In this document: positions 38,067 to 45,489 of the stretch, in pieces | How the letters are laid out: the number at the start of each line of letters is the position of its first letter | How positions within the stretch are numbered: position 1 is the stretch's first letter | Made by a program: the position numbers and the translations under genes | Notes under the pieces: generated by a model | Seen by the model: only the letters and a program-made list of their open reading frames with translations | Databases searched by the model: none | Told to the model about the DNA's origin: nothing | NCBI RefSeq assembly: GCF_022059845.1 | Contig: NZ_CP091851.1 | Location: 2,790,001-2,854,000 of the forward strand | Reading direction: 5' to 3' | Length of the DNA: 64,000 nt | Source: Terrirubrum flagellatum | GTDB taxonomy: Bacteria > Pseudomonadota > Alphaproteobacteria > Rhizobiales > Beijerinckiaceae

Positions 38067-38779
38067 ATTGGTGCGAGGCGCCCGGCTACTGGCTCGGCCA
38101 TGAGGTTTTGCAGAATTACGGCTGCCGCATCGCGGCTGGATTCTGGATCACGGTCGAACTCGTCGTTATCGCGAGCGCGATTGGAGTTGTTGCGGCGCTG
38201 TGCGTCGCGCTTGTCAGACTCAAAGGGCCGCCCTGGGCGCGAGGCCTGATGGCCGCCTACACCACATTCTTTCGCGGCACGCCGCTGCTGTGCCAGCTCT
38301 TCCTCGTCTATTACGGCTTCGGTTCGTTCCGCATCTTCTGGCAGGATATCGGGCTGTGGTGGTTCTTTCGCGAGCCGTTCTATTGCGCCCTCTTCACCTT
38401 CACGATCAATACGGCAGCCTATCAGGCGGAGATTTTCCGCGGCGCGATCGCGTCGCTGCCGCGCGGGCAGATCGAGGCGGCGAAAGCGCTCGGCCTGTCA
38501 CGCGTGCAATTGCTGCGCCTGATCGTGCTGCCGCAGGCGATGATCGTCGCGCTGCGTCCGCTCGGCAATGAGCTCATCACCATGATCAAGGTCAGCGCGG
38601 TCACATCGCTCGTGACCCTGTTCGATCTGATGGGCGCGACAAAACTCGCTTTCGCGCGCTCCTTCGATCTCTCCATCTATCTCTTCACGGCGGCGATCTA
38701 TCTCGCGCTCGTCGAAACCATCCGCCGCGTCTGGGCGCATCTCGAGACGCGCCTGACGCGGCATCTGAAGCTGGCGTGA
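38063..38779 (+). CDS. amino-acid ABC transporter permease, HisM-like
   Basis: 238 residues. GFWITVELVVIASAIGVVAA, YTTFFRGTPLLCQLFLVYYG and the EAA loop GQIEAAKALGLSRVQLLRLI then VLPQA match HisM/OccM permeases. Translationally coupled to the HisQ-like gene. The ATP-binding subunit expected next is absent: the downstream gene is a convergent MBL hydrolase. Confidence 0.92.
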   Translation: MNWCEAPGYWLGHEVLQNYGCRIAAGFWITVELVVIASAIGVVAALCVALVRLKGPPWARGLMAAYTTFFRGTPLLCQLFLVYYGFGSFRIFWQDIGLWWFFREPFYCALFTFTINTAAYQAEIFRGAIASLPRGQIEAAKALGLSRVQLLRLIVLPQAMIVALRPLGNELITMIKVSAVTSLVTLFDLMGATKLAFARSFDLSIYLFTAAIYLALVETIRRVWAHLETRLTRHLKLA

Positions 38780-38782
38780 CCG

Positions 38783-39742
38783 TCAGATCGCCGGCGCGAA
38801 CGAGACCGGCGAATAGGCGTAGTCGCCGGCATGGCGCTCGACATAACCTATGCCGGGGAACGAGAGATGCATGCCCGCGACGGCGACCCTGTCCTTCGCG
38901 GCCATATCGAACACGCGTTTGCGCGTGCTGGCGGCGAGAGATTGATCCGTGTCGAAAGCAAGCGAAGCGCCGGGCCGCGCAAACTGCAGCGCCTGCACAT
39001 GCACGATGTCGCCCCAGATCAGGAGCTGATCCTTGCCTGAAGAGATGCGATACATGGTGTGGCCGACGGTATGTCCCGGCGCAGGGAGCGCCTGAATCCC
39101 CGGCGAAACCTCCGTCGGCGCCGTGAACTGCCTGACCTTGCCGGCGTAAGGCTTCACCGCGTCACGCGCGATCTTGAAGAAGGGCTGCGCGTCGGCAGGC
39201 GCGCGGCTCGCGATCGCCTCATCCATCCAGAACGCCCAATCCTGCTGCGAGACAAGCAGTTCCGCGTTCGGAAACGCCGCCTTGCCGTCACTCGCAGGCA
39301 AGCCGTTGACGTGGTCCGGATGCATGTGCGTGAGCAGAATGAGATCGACGTCTTCGGGCTTGAAACCCGCGGCGGCAAGATTTTTCTGCAGCGCGCCGAG
39401 CGAAGGCCCCATCGCATTGCCGGTGCCCGTATCGATCAGGATCAGCTTTGATCCGGTGTTCACGACATATGCGTTGACGAAAGTGCGCACGGGATCGCGC
39501 ACACGCGCGGCGGCGAGGAGCTTCGCCGTCGCTTGCGGGCTTTGCGCCGCGAACGGAAACAGCTTCATTTCAAGATCGAGATAACCATCGGCGATCGCGG
39601 TCACCTGAAGGTCGCCAACTTTCGTCCGGTAGATCGGCGCGACCTGCGATTGCATCGGCGCCTTTGCGAAGGCGGCCGCGCTCGTAAACGACGAGGCGCC
39701 GAGGGCGAGTCCGGTTGTGAATTGGCGACGGGACAACGACAT
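38783..39742 (-). CDS. exported MBL-fold metallo-hydrolase
   Basis: 319 residues with a twin-arginine leader (SLSRRQFTTGLALGA) and a metallo-beta-lactamase core: ILIDTGTGNAMG, THMHPDHVNG (His139, His141, Asp143, His144), PAPGHTVGHTMY and IWGDIVH. Two metal sites are complete. Relatives include periplasmic lactonases and arylsulfatase-like enzymes; substrate unknown. ATG 39742 follows GGAG by seven bases; the longer upstream frame is not supported. Converges on the ABC permease gene with 3 bp between stops. Confidence 0.9.
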   Translation of the reverse strand: MSLSRRQFTTGLALGASSFTSAAAFAKAPMQSQVAPIYRTKVGDLQVTAIADGYLDLEMKLFPFAAQSPQATAKLLAAARVRDPVRTFVNAYVVNTGSKLILIDTGTGNAMGPSLGALQKNLAAAGFKPEDVDLILLTHMHPDHVNGLPASDGKAAFPNAELLVSQQDWAFWMDEAIASRAPADAQPFFKIARDAVKPYAGKVRQFTAPTEVSPGIQALPAPGHTVGHTMYRISSGKDQLLIWGDIVHVQALQFARPGASLAFDTDQSLAASTRKRVFDMAAKDRVAVAGMHLSFPGIGYVERHAGDYAYSPVSFAPAI

Positions 39743-39883
39743 GGAGATGCTCCCTGCTGAACGTGATGTCAGGATGTTTGGGCGCGCCTCGCCGCTTTCA
39801 AGGCCGGCTTTGAACTTTGGCCGCGCCGGGATAGAGAGCCGGCTCGCGCGCCTCATCGGGCGCGATCCGCAGCGGAGATGACA

Positions 39884-40753
39884 ATGGCGAAGGCGGCTTT
39901 CCTCGGACTGGGCGTGATGGGCTATCCGATGGCCCGGCACCTCAAGGCGAAGGGCGGGCATGAGCTCACCGTCTATAACAGGACCTTCGCCAAGGCCGAG
40001 AAATGGGTCTCCGAGAATGGCGGCCGCGCCGCGCGCACGCCGAAGGAGGCGGCAGCGGATCAGGACTTCATCTTCGCCTGCGTCGGCAACGACCATGACC
40101 TACGCGAGGTGATGATCGGCGCGGACGGCGCATTCCATGGCGCGAGGAAAGGCGCGATCTTCGTCGACAATACGACGGCGTCGGCCGACGTCGCGCGCGA
40201 ATTGCAGTCAAAGGCGAAGGAGCTGGGCTTCGGCTTCGTCGACGCGCCCGTCTCCGGCGGTCAGGCCGGCGCCGAGAACGGCGTGCTCACCGTCATGTGC
40301 GGCGGCGAGGAAAGCGACTACGCCAAGGCCGAGCCCGTGATCGCCGCCTTTGCGCGCGCCTGCCGCCGCCTAGGGCCCCCCGGCGCCGGCCAGCTCACCA
40401 AGATGATCAATCAGATTTGCATCGCAGGCCTCGTTCAGGGTCTCTCGGAGGGTCTGCATTTCGGCAAGAAGGCAGGCCTCGATATCGAGGCCGTCGTCGA
40501 CGTGATCTCGAAGGGCGCCGCCGGCTCCTGGCAGATGGAGAACCGGCACAAGACGATGGCTGCAGACAAGTTCGATTTCGGCTTCGCGGTGGACTGGATG
40601 CGCAAGGACCTCGCGATCTGCCTCGCCGAGGCGCGCCGCAACGGCGCGAACCTGCCGGTCACCGCGCTCGTCGATCAGTTCTACGCCGAGGTGCAGAAGA
40701 TGGGCGGCTCGCGCTGGGACACGTCGAGCCTGATCGCCCGCCTCGATCGATAG
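39884..40753 (+). CDS. beta-hydroxyacid dehydrogenase (3-hydroxyisobutyrate dehydrogenase family)
   Basis: 289 residues. NAD(P) site AAFLGLGVMGYPMARHLKAK, then substrate motif DAPVSGGQAGAENG, catalytic Lys in GAGQLTKMINQICIAG, and a C-terminal helical domain ending FYAEVQKMGG. Arg in the cofactor loop (YNRTFAKAEKW) suggests NADP preference. Candidates are 3-hydroxyisobutyrate, tartronate semialdehyde or glyoxylate reduction; the sequence does not decide. ATG 39884 has GGAG six bases upstream. Confidence 0.92.
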   Translation: MAKAAFLGLGVMGYPMARHLKAKGGHELTVYNRTFAKAEKWVSENGGRAARTPKEAAADQDFIFACVGNDHDLREVMIGADGAFHGARKGAIFVDNTTASADVARELQSKAKELGFGFVDAPVSGGQAGAENGVLTVMCGGEESDYAKAEPVIAAFARACRRLGPPGAGQLTKMINQICIAGLVQGLSEGLHFGKKAGLDIEAVVDVISKGAAGSWQMENRHKTMAADKFDFGFAVDWMRKDLAICLAEARRNGANLPVTALVDQFYAEVQKMGGSRWDTSSLIARLDR

Positions 40754-40756
40754 ATT

Positions 40757-42799
40757 CTACTTCACGCAATTCGGAATGTTCTGACCGGGAACGCAGCGCG
40801 GCCTTTGCGGCGCTGCCGGCCGTGGTTGGGCCGGCGGCTGCGGACGTACGACAGGCGGCGCCTGGCGCGCGACTGGCGGCTCCATAGGCGGCCTCTGAAT
40901 CTGAACCTGCGGCGGCGGGGCCGGCCTTTGGATCTGCGCAGGCGGCGGTCGCCTGACCACGACGGGCGGTTGCGGCTGAGGTTGGCGGACGACCGGTCCG
41001 GTGGGTCGAGTCACGCGAACAGGCGGTCGAGCTTCTATCGCCGGTCGCGTCACATTCGGCGGCGCTGCTGGCCGCGCCGCGACGCCCGGCGGCAGTCCTT
41101 GAGGCGATTGCCGAAGGAACGGCATATTCGATGGTGGCGCAGGTGTTGGACGTGGCCTCGCTTGCGGACCGATCGGCGGACGAACAATTCTGGCTGCCGG
41201 CGTCGAAGGCTCCGGGGCAGCGGCGGTCGGCGGCGGCGCATTTGAAGGGACCGGCGCGACCGCGCGTGGAACGATCTGCCCCGGCAGGGGCGCAGTCGGA
41301 CGTCCGGGCTGGACCTGCAAGGGAGCGATCTGGCCGGGGGCCGGACCGCGCGGACCGGCCGGCGCGGGCGGATTGATCAGAACGGGCTGCGGCGCGGCCG
41401 CGATCGGCGGCCGCACGCCAGGAAATTGCGCCCGCGGCGGCGGCTGACGGACCAGTCTTGGAATGATCGCCGCAGCGACCGGAATCGCGGCGAGGCCGAT
41501 CACCGGCAGCATGCCGATGCCGGGCGCCGGAATCGGACGCGGAGGCGGCGCATAGACGATCGGCGCAGGCAGGAACAGCAACGGAGGTGGAGGCGGCGCG
41601 ATGTCGACATAGGCGAGCGGCGCCGGCACGACCTCCTCGAAATAGACAAGCTCATCCGCAACAGGCGGCGCGAGATTGTCCCAGGCGAGGCCGGCGAATC
41701 CCGGCGGCTCCATCAGCGGCGCGCTGAGCGCGACAAGCTCATAGCCCGCGTCCTCGAAATGGGGACCGCGCGGATACCATTTGCGATAGGTCCAGTAGGC
41801 CTCGCGCGTGCGTTGCTCCGTCGCGCGCCGCCACGCCAGCGCCTCGCGCTTCTGCGCCAGCCGCGCGCGAATCTTTTTCGTCAGGGGATCGTTGGGAAAG
41901 GCGGCGATGAATTCCTGATAGCCGCGCAACGTGTCGCGCTCGATGGCGAGCGCGTAGGCCGACGCCACATCGAGTTGCGCGATCGTCAGAGCCTGCCGAT
42001 TGGGCGCAGGAGTCGCCGGCGCGTTCGGCGGGCGCTCAAGAAACGCATATGTCGCAGGGATCATTGAGGATCGCCACGGCGTCTGCGCGCCCTTGCTGCG
42101 CTCATGCACGCGCAGCGTCACGCGATTGAAAATCTCATCCGCATTCAGACCGGGCTCGCGCAGCATTTCCATCAAAGCCTGCGCATAGAATCCATAATCC
42201 TCCGCCGACTGCGGCGGCGCCTCATCGGGCGATGACGAGAAAGCGATCAGCCCGCCCTGCACTGCATCAATGAGCGCAGGCCCGCGCGCGAGCTTCGCCT
42301 TTTCGACAAATGGGTGAATCTGCGGCGCATCGATCACGATGAAACGCAGCTTCGCCTTTGACGTCACGAGATTCGAAATCACCCCGTTCAGCGGAAATGT
42401 TTCGGCGGCCGCATCGGTCGGATTCTCCAGGCGGGCGCCCACAGGCACGAGCTGATTGGCGCCGGCAAACTGGATCGCATGACCGGTGAAATAGACGAAG
42501 ACCACGACATCATCGCCGGCCGCATCGACCTTCTCGACGAAGTCGCGCGTGATGCGGCGCATCATGGTGAGATCGAGATCGCGCGCTTCGCTAACGTCGA
42601 AGCCGACCGAGCGCAGCGTCTCGGCGACAAGCGCGCCATCATTCGCAGCCGTCTTCAGCGGCGCTTCCTGATAGCCCTGATTGGCGATCACCAGCGCAAG
42701 GCGCGTCTCAGCGAAAGCTGATATCGTGAAAAAAGACGAGACGCAGACGGCGCACAAAGCGGCGGCGAAGCTCAGGATCGCCCGCAGATAGCGATTCAT
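40757..42799 (-). CDS. caspase-like (C14) protein with substituted catalytic residues and proline-rich tail
   Basis: 680 residues. Signal peptide 1-30, then a caspase p20-like domain (31-255): RLALVIANQGYQEAPLKTAA, DLDLTMMRRITRDF, VVVFVYFTGHAIQFAGANQL. The expected catalytic sites are altered: GHG is GHA (106-108), and the DAC(R)xNPF cysteine position reads IDAPQIHPF with Pro159. A helical domain with AYALAIERDTLRGYQEF and FPNDPL follows (270-345), then a proline-rich low-complexity tail (about 390-675) with a hydrophobic segment near 430-450 and a final PGQNIPNC. Probably a non-catalytic scaffold or binding protein. GGGAGG lies five bases before ATG 42799. Confidence 0.88.
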   Translation of the reverse strand: MNRYLRAILSFAAALCAVCVSSFFTISAFAETRLALVIANQGYQEAPLKTAANDGALVAETLRSVGFDVSEARDLDLTMMRRITRDFVEKVDAAGDDVVVFVYFTGHAIQFAGANQLVPVGARLENPTDAAAETFPLNGVISNLVTSKAKLRFIVIDAPQIHPFVEKAKLARGPALIDAVQGGLIAFSSSPDEAPPQSAEDYGFYAQALMEMLREPGLNADEIFNRVTLRVHERSKGAQTPWRSSMIPATYAFLERPPNAPATPAPNRQALTIAQLDVASAYALAIERDTLRGYQEFIAAFPNDPLTKKIRARLAQKREALAWRRATEQRTREAYWTYRKWYPRGPHFEDAGYELVALSAPLMEPPGFAGLAWDNLAPPVADELVYFEEVVPAPLAYVDIAPPPPPLLFLPAPIVYAPPPRPIPAPGIGMLPVIGLAAIPVAAAIIPRLVRQPPPRAQFPGVRPPIAAAPQPVLINPPAPAGPRGPAPGQIAPLQVQPGRPTAPLPGQIVPRAVAPVPSNAPPPTAAAPEPSTPAARIVRPPIGPQARPRPTPAPPSNMPFLRQSPQGLPPGVAARPAAPPNVTRPAIEARPPVRVTRPTGPVVRQPQPQPPVVVRRPPPAQIQRPAPPPQVQIQRPPMEPPVARQAPPVVRPQPPAQPRPAAPQRPRCVPGQNIPNCVK

Positions 42800-42897
42800 G
42801 GCGGCCTCCCGGTTTGAATCGTCGCGGCGCCAACGGCGCGCAACGATTGACGCCAACGCCTAGGCGCTCTCGCATGAAGGTTCGCTGAACGATCGCG

Positions 42898-43626
42898 TCA
42901 GCTCGCTGGCGTCAGAGCGGACAGCCGCAGCATGGCGGAGAGATCGGCGCGCATCGCCGGCAGCAGTTCGGCCTCGAACCATGGATTGGCCTTGATCCAT
43001 CCATTGTTGCGCCAGGAGGGATGCGGCAAGGGATAGAGGCGCGGACGCACGGCGTCGCGCAGGATGCGCCAACGCGCCACGGTGTCGGTCAGCGTCGCGC
43101 CCATGAGATCGCCGCGGCCAAGCCGCGCGAGATGATAGCGCTGCGCCGGCGCGCCAACCGCAAGAATGAATTCGATCTGCGGCAATGCGGCGAACAGCGC
43201 GTCATGCCACGCCTGTCCGCATTCGCGCCGCGGCGGCAGATCTCCGCCATTGGCGTCATGGCCGGGAAAACAGAATCCCATCGGCGCAATCGCGATGCGC
43301 GAGACGTCATAGAACGTGTCCTCGTCAACGCCCATCCAGCTTCGCAAACGCACGCCCGACGCGTCAGTGAACGGCTTGCCCGACGCGTGCACGCGCGTTC
43401 CCGGCGCCTGACTCGCGACGAGGATGCGCGCCGTCGTGGAGACGCGCAGCACCGGATTGGGCTCATGCGGAAGCCGTGCGCCAAAGCGCGGCTCATCGCG
43501 ACAAATGCGGCAGGCGCGGATCGACGCGACGAGCGCGTCAAGCGGCTCCGGCTTCACCGGCGGAATTGCGCCATCTTCGACTGCATCGGGCCGCGCCGCT
43601 GCGAGATCAGGCCGCTGCACTGCCAT
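42898..43626 (-). CDS. uracil-DNA glycosylase-family protein
   Basis: 242 residues. LVASIRACRICRDEPRFG gives a CxxC near the N-terminus; LVASQAPGTRVHASGKPFTD and WMGVDEDTFYD are motif 1 and its continuation; YPLPHPSWRNN is the motif 2 region. This matches the UDG-like branch often annotated as a hypothetical uracil-DNA glycosylase. The frame overlaps the upstream gene by 73 bp; starting instead at GTG 43557 would give a GTGA overlap with that gene's stop and remove 23 poorly conserved residues. Neither start has a clear Shine-Dalgarno. Confidence 0.82.
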   Translation of the reverse strand: MAVQRPDLAAARPDAVEDGAIPPVKPEPLDALVASIRACRICRDEPRFGARLPHEPNPVLRVSTTARILVASQAPGTRVHASGKPFTDASGVRLRSWMGVDEDTFYDVSRIAIAPMGFCFPGHDANGGDLPPRRECGQAWHDALFAALPQIEFILAVGAPAQRYHLARLGRGDLMGATLTDTVARWRILRDAVRPRLYPLPHPSWRNNGWIKANPWFEAELLPAMRADLSAMLRLSALTPAS

Positions 43627-44090
43627 GGCTTGCCGTTGTCGGACCAGTCGTGCGGATTGCCCGCTTCGCGATAGGCGAGCGCAACGGCGCCGCTCATATC
43701 ATGTTCGAGACGATACTGGTTCGCGTTGGCGAGCCTGCGGAAGTTCCAGCACCAGGTCCCCTGCGGCAGCGTGTCGCCCTCGTAGTAGTAGCAGACCTGA
43801 TCGTCCTTCACCTCCCAACAGCCCTTATCGACGGGCACGCCGCCGTTGTGGCCGAGGATGCGGCCGTCGGGAGAGTGATATTCGCTGAAGCGCATCAGCG
43901 TGCGCAGGTGAAAGCCGCCGATCGTCGAGCCCGACACTTCCTTGCGCAAATCCTCGCCGCGCAACTCCTCGCCCGCGCCCTGGCTCGCCGCGGGGTTTGT
44001 CTGCGGCTTCTCTTCCGCACGCGCTGGCGTCGTCAAAGAGAGCAGCGAAAGCAAAGCGCAGAGCGCAAGGCCTGAACGGCTGGAAATCAT
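43554..44090 (-). CDS. secreted protein of unknown function (paralogue A)
   Basis: 178 residues. Signal peptide ending TTPARAEE, then MRFSEYHSPDGRILGHNGG, GCWEVKDDQVCYYYEG and WCWNFRRLANANQYRLEHD. Shares its layout (FSEY-x-PDG-x-ILG, GCW, CY/FxY, CWN) with the product of 44242-44712. Four to five conserved cysteines suggest disulfides in the periplasm. Not a family I can name. Downstream UDG-family gene overlaps it. Confidence 0.82.
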   Translation of the reverse strand: MISSRSGLALCALLSLLSLTTPARAEEKPQTNPAASQGAGEELRGEDLRKEVSGSTIGGFHLRTLMRFSEYHSPDGRILGHNGGVPVDKGCWEVKDDQVCYYYEGDTLPQGTWCWNFRRLANANQYRLEHDMSGAVALAYREAGNPHDWSDNGKPWQCSGLISQRRGPMQSKMAQFRR

Positions 44091-44123
44091 CGTCCACCTG
44101 TATCCCGAGCGAGCCGCTCGCTA

Positions 44124-44236
44124 GATCACGCCGCATTTTGATTGAATCAATCAAAATGCGGAAACGTGATCGATTCCAGAAATTCAGAGCATGGCTATCG
44201 CGAAAAACCGGTTCCCACTTTTTCGCGCCATGCTCT
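44124..44236 (+). repeat. composite two-palindrome repeat, copy 4
   Basis: Palindrome B (44124-44171, CGCATTTTGATTG arms with an AAT loop) followed by palindrome A (44186-44236, AGAGCATGGC...GCCATGCTCT with AACCGGTT core), same orientation as copies 2 and 3. It separates the two paralogous secreted-protein genes and ends 5 bp from the stop of the upstream one. Confidence 0.9.
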
Positions 44237-44241
44237 GGGGT

Positions 44242-44712
44242 TCATTCAGCGATCTTTCGCGGCGATATCATGTCGGCCTGCACCGTCGCGAGTTCACAAA
44301 TCCACGGTTTCGGCGCGGAATAGCCGCGCGGATTGCCGCGTTCAACCGTCGCGACCCAACTGATCGGCGCGTCATCGCGGCTGAAAATGACCGTCTTGTC
44401 GTTGCGGATCACATTCCAGCAGAGCGTGCGCCGCTGCGACGTCGGCCCATAGCTGAAGCACATCTGCGCCCGGCGGATTGTCCAGCATCCGTCGGTGACA
44501 GGATTCGATCCGCCGCTGTCACCTAATATCTGCCCGTCGGGCGCGTAATATTCGGAGAAATTGACGCCGGTGCGAATGTTTCTGCCGCTGGCGGTGGCGT
44601 CGATGAAGAGTTCGCGGAGCTCATCGTCCGAAAGCGGCCGCACAGTTGAATCCTGCGCCATCGCCTGACCGGCGGCGAGCCACAGGATGATCGCGATCAG
44701 CCGTCCCGTCAT
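44242..44712 (-). CDS. secreted protein of unknown function (paralogue B)
   Basis: 156 residues. Signal peptide ending AAGQAMAQ, then LSDDELRELFIDATASGRNI, FSEYYAPDGQILGDSGG, GCWTIRRAQMCFSY and RTLCWNVIRNDK. Related to the protein of 43554-44090 throughout the middle. ATG 44712 is seven bases from GGAG; a longer frame upstream would bury the signal peptide. Function unknown. Confidence 0.85.
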   Translation of the reverse strand: MTGRLIAIILWLAAGQAMAQDSTVRPLSDDELRELFIDATASGRNIRTGVNFSEYYAPDGQILGDSGGSNPVTDGCWTIRRAQMCFSYGPTSQRRTLCWNVIRNDKTVIFSRDDAPISWVATVERGNPRGYSAPKPWICELATVQADMISPRKIAE

Positions 44713-44772
44713 CGATCCTCTCCAGCGGTCCCATGCCATGGCGCGCCATAGCGCGCCGGCGCGAAGGTTCTG

Positions 44773-44800
44773 CAAAAAAAGACCCGGCCGGGCCGGGTCG
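44773..44800 (-). terminator. intrinsic terminator of the SNase-like gene
   Basis: On the minus strand GACCCGGCC and GGCCGGGTC form a stem that runs into eight T residues. It lies about 80 bp after the stop at 44882 and ahead of the paralogue B gene. Confidence 0.9.
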
Positions 44801-44881
44801 AACAAGATCTCAGGAGGAATGATCCTTTCTACCCCGCCCACGCGGCGCTGATGTGCGGCGGCGCACAAGCTTAACCGGAGG

Positions 44882-45373
44882 TTACGAGCCGGCGCCATTG
44901 CGCGGATGGAGCCTGCGCCATTCGGACGGCGGATCGAAACGCGTGGCCCAGAGGCCCCGGCGCGCCGATCGCGCCGCCGCTTCCTCAAAGACGAAATCAC
45001 CGAATGCCACCGCGTGACCGTCTTTCACCATGGCGGCGTTCACATCGACCTCGCCGGCGAAGCAATGGCCGAGGTCGCGCCCATAGCGGTCCCGGCCCGA
45101 AATGTCGCAACGAAGGGAGCCGCGAGCCAGCAGCGCGACCAGGGCCGCCCGCGCGTCGCGGCCGCAGGCGACCTCGCCCCGCTCTCCCTGACAGGTCTGG
45201 CGATATTCGGGCGCGTCGATGCCCTTCAGCCTGATCTCACGCTGTCCGATCCGGATCGAATCGCCGTCGATCGCTTCCGCCGCTCCGTTAACCACCTCGT
45301 ATCCGACAAAGCGGATGATCGCCGCGGCGATCGCGGCGATAAAGGCAAGCAGCACAAGACGTGACAGGGGCAT
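44882..45373 (-). CDS. thermonuclease (SNase)-family protein
   Basis: 163 residues: an N-terminal hydrophobic helix (LVLLAFIAAIAAAII) that exports or anchors it, then the OB-fold nuclease core with DGDSIRIGQREIRLKGIDAP, EYRQTC, and DISGRDRYGRDLGHC. Arg48 and Glu56 match the catalytic Arg/Glu of the family. Likely a periplasmic or secreted nuclease. ATG 45373 is preferred over one 16 codons earlier because it starts directly at the hydrophobic helix; ribosome-site evidence is weak. Confidence 0.87.
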   Translation of the reverse strand: MPLSRLVLLAFIAAIAAAIIRFVGYEVVNGAAEAIDGDSIRIGQREIRLKGIDAPEYRQTCQGERGEVACGRDARAALVALLARGSLRCDISGRDRYGRDLGHCFAGEVDVNAAMVKDGHAVAFGDFVFEEAAARSARRGLWATRFDPPSEWRRLHPRNGAGS

Positions 45374-45489
45374 GGCGGCGACGCTGAAAGCATTGCTTTC
45401 GAAGCTCAGGGTCAAAATCACGTTAACGATTATCTGACAGTTTGGGCGCCTGGGCTGAGGGGTCAGCCGAGGATCGATTTTCTGCGTCT

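Noticed and set aside
40805-41376. Repetitive plus-strand sequence resembling a tandem array
   Set aside because: It is the antisense of codons for the proline-rich tail of the caspase-like protein, not a DNA repeat array or CRISPR.
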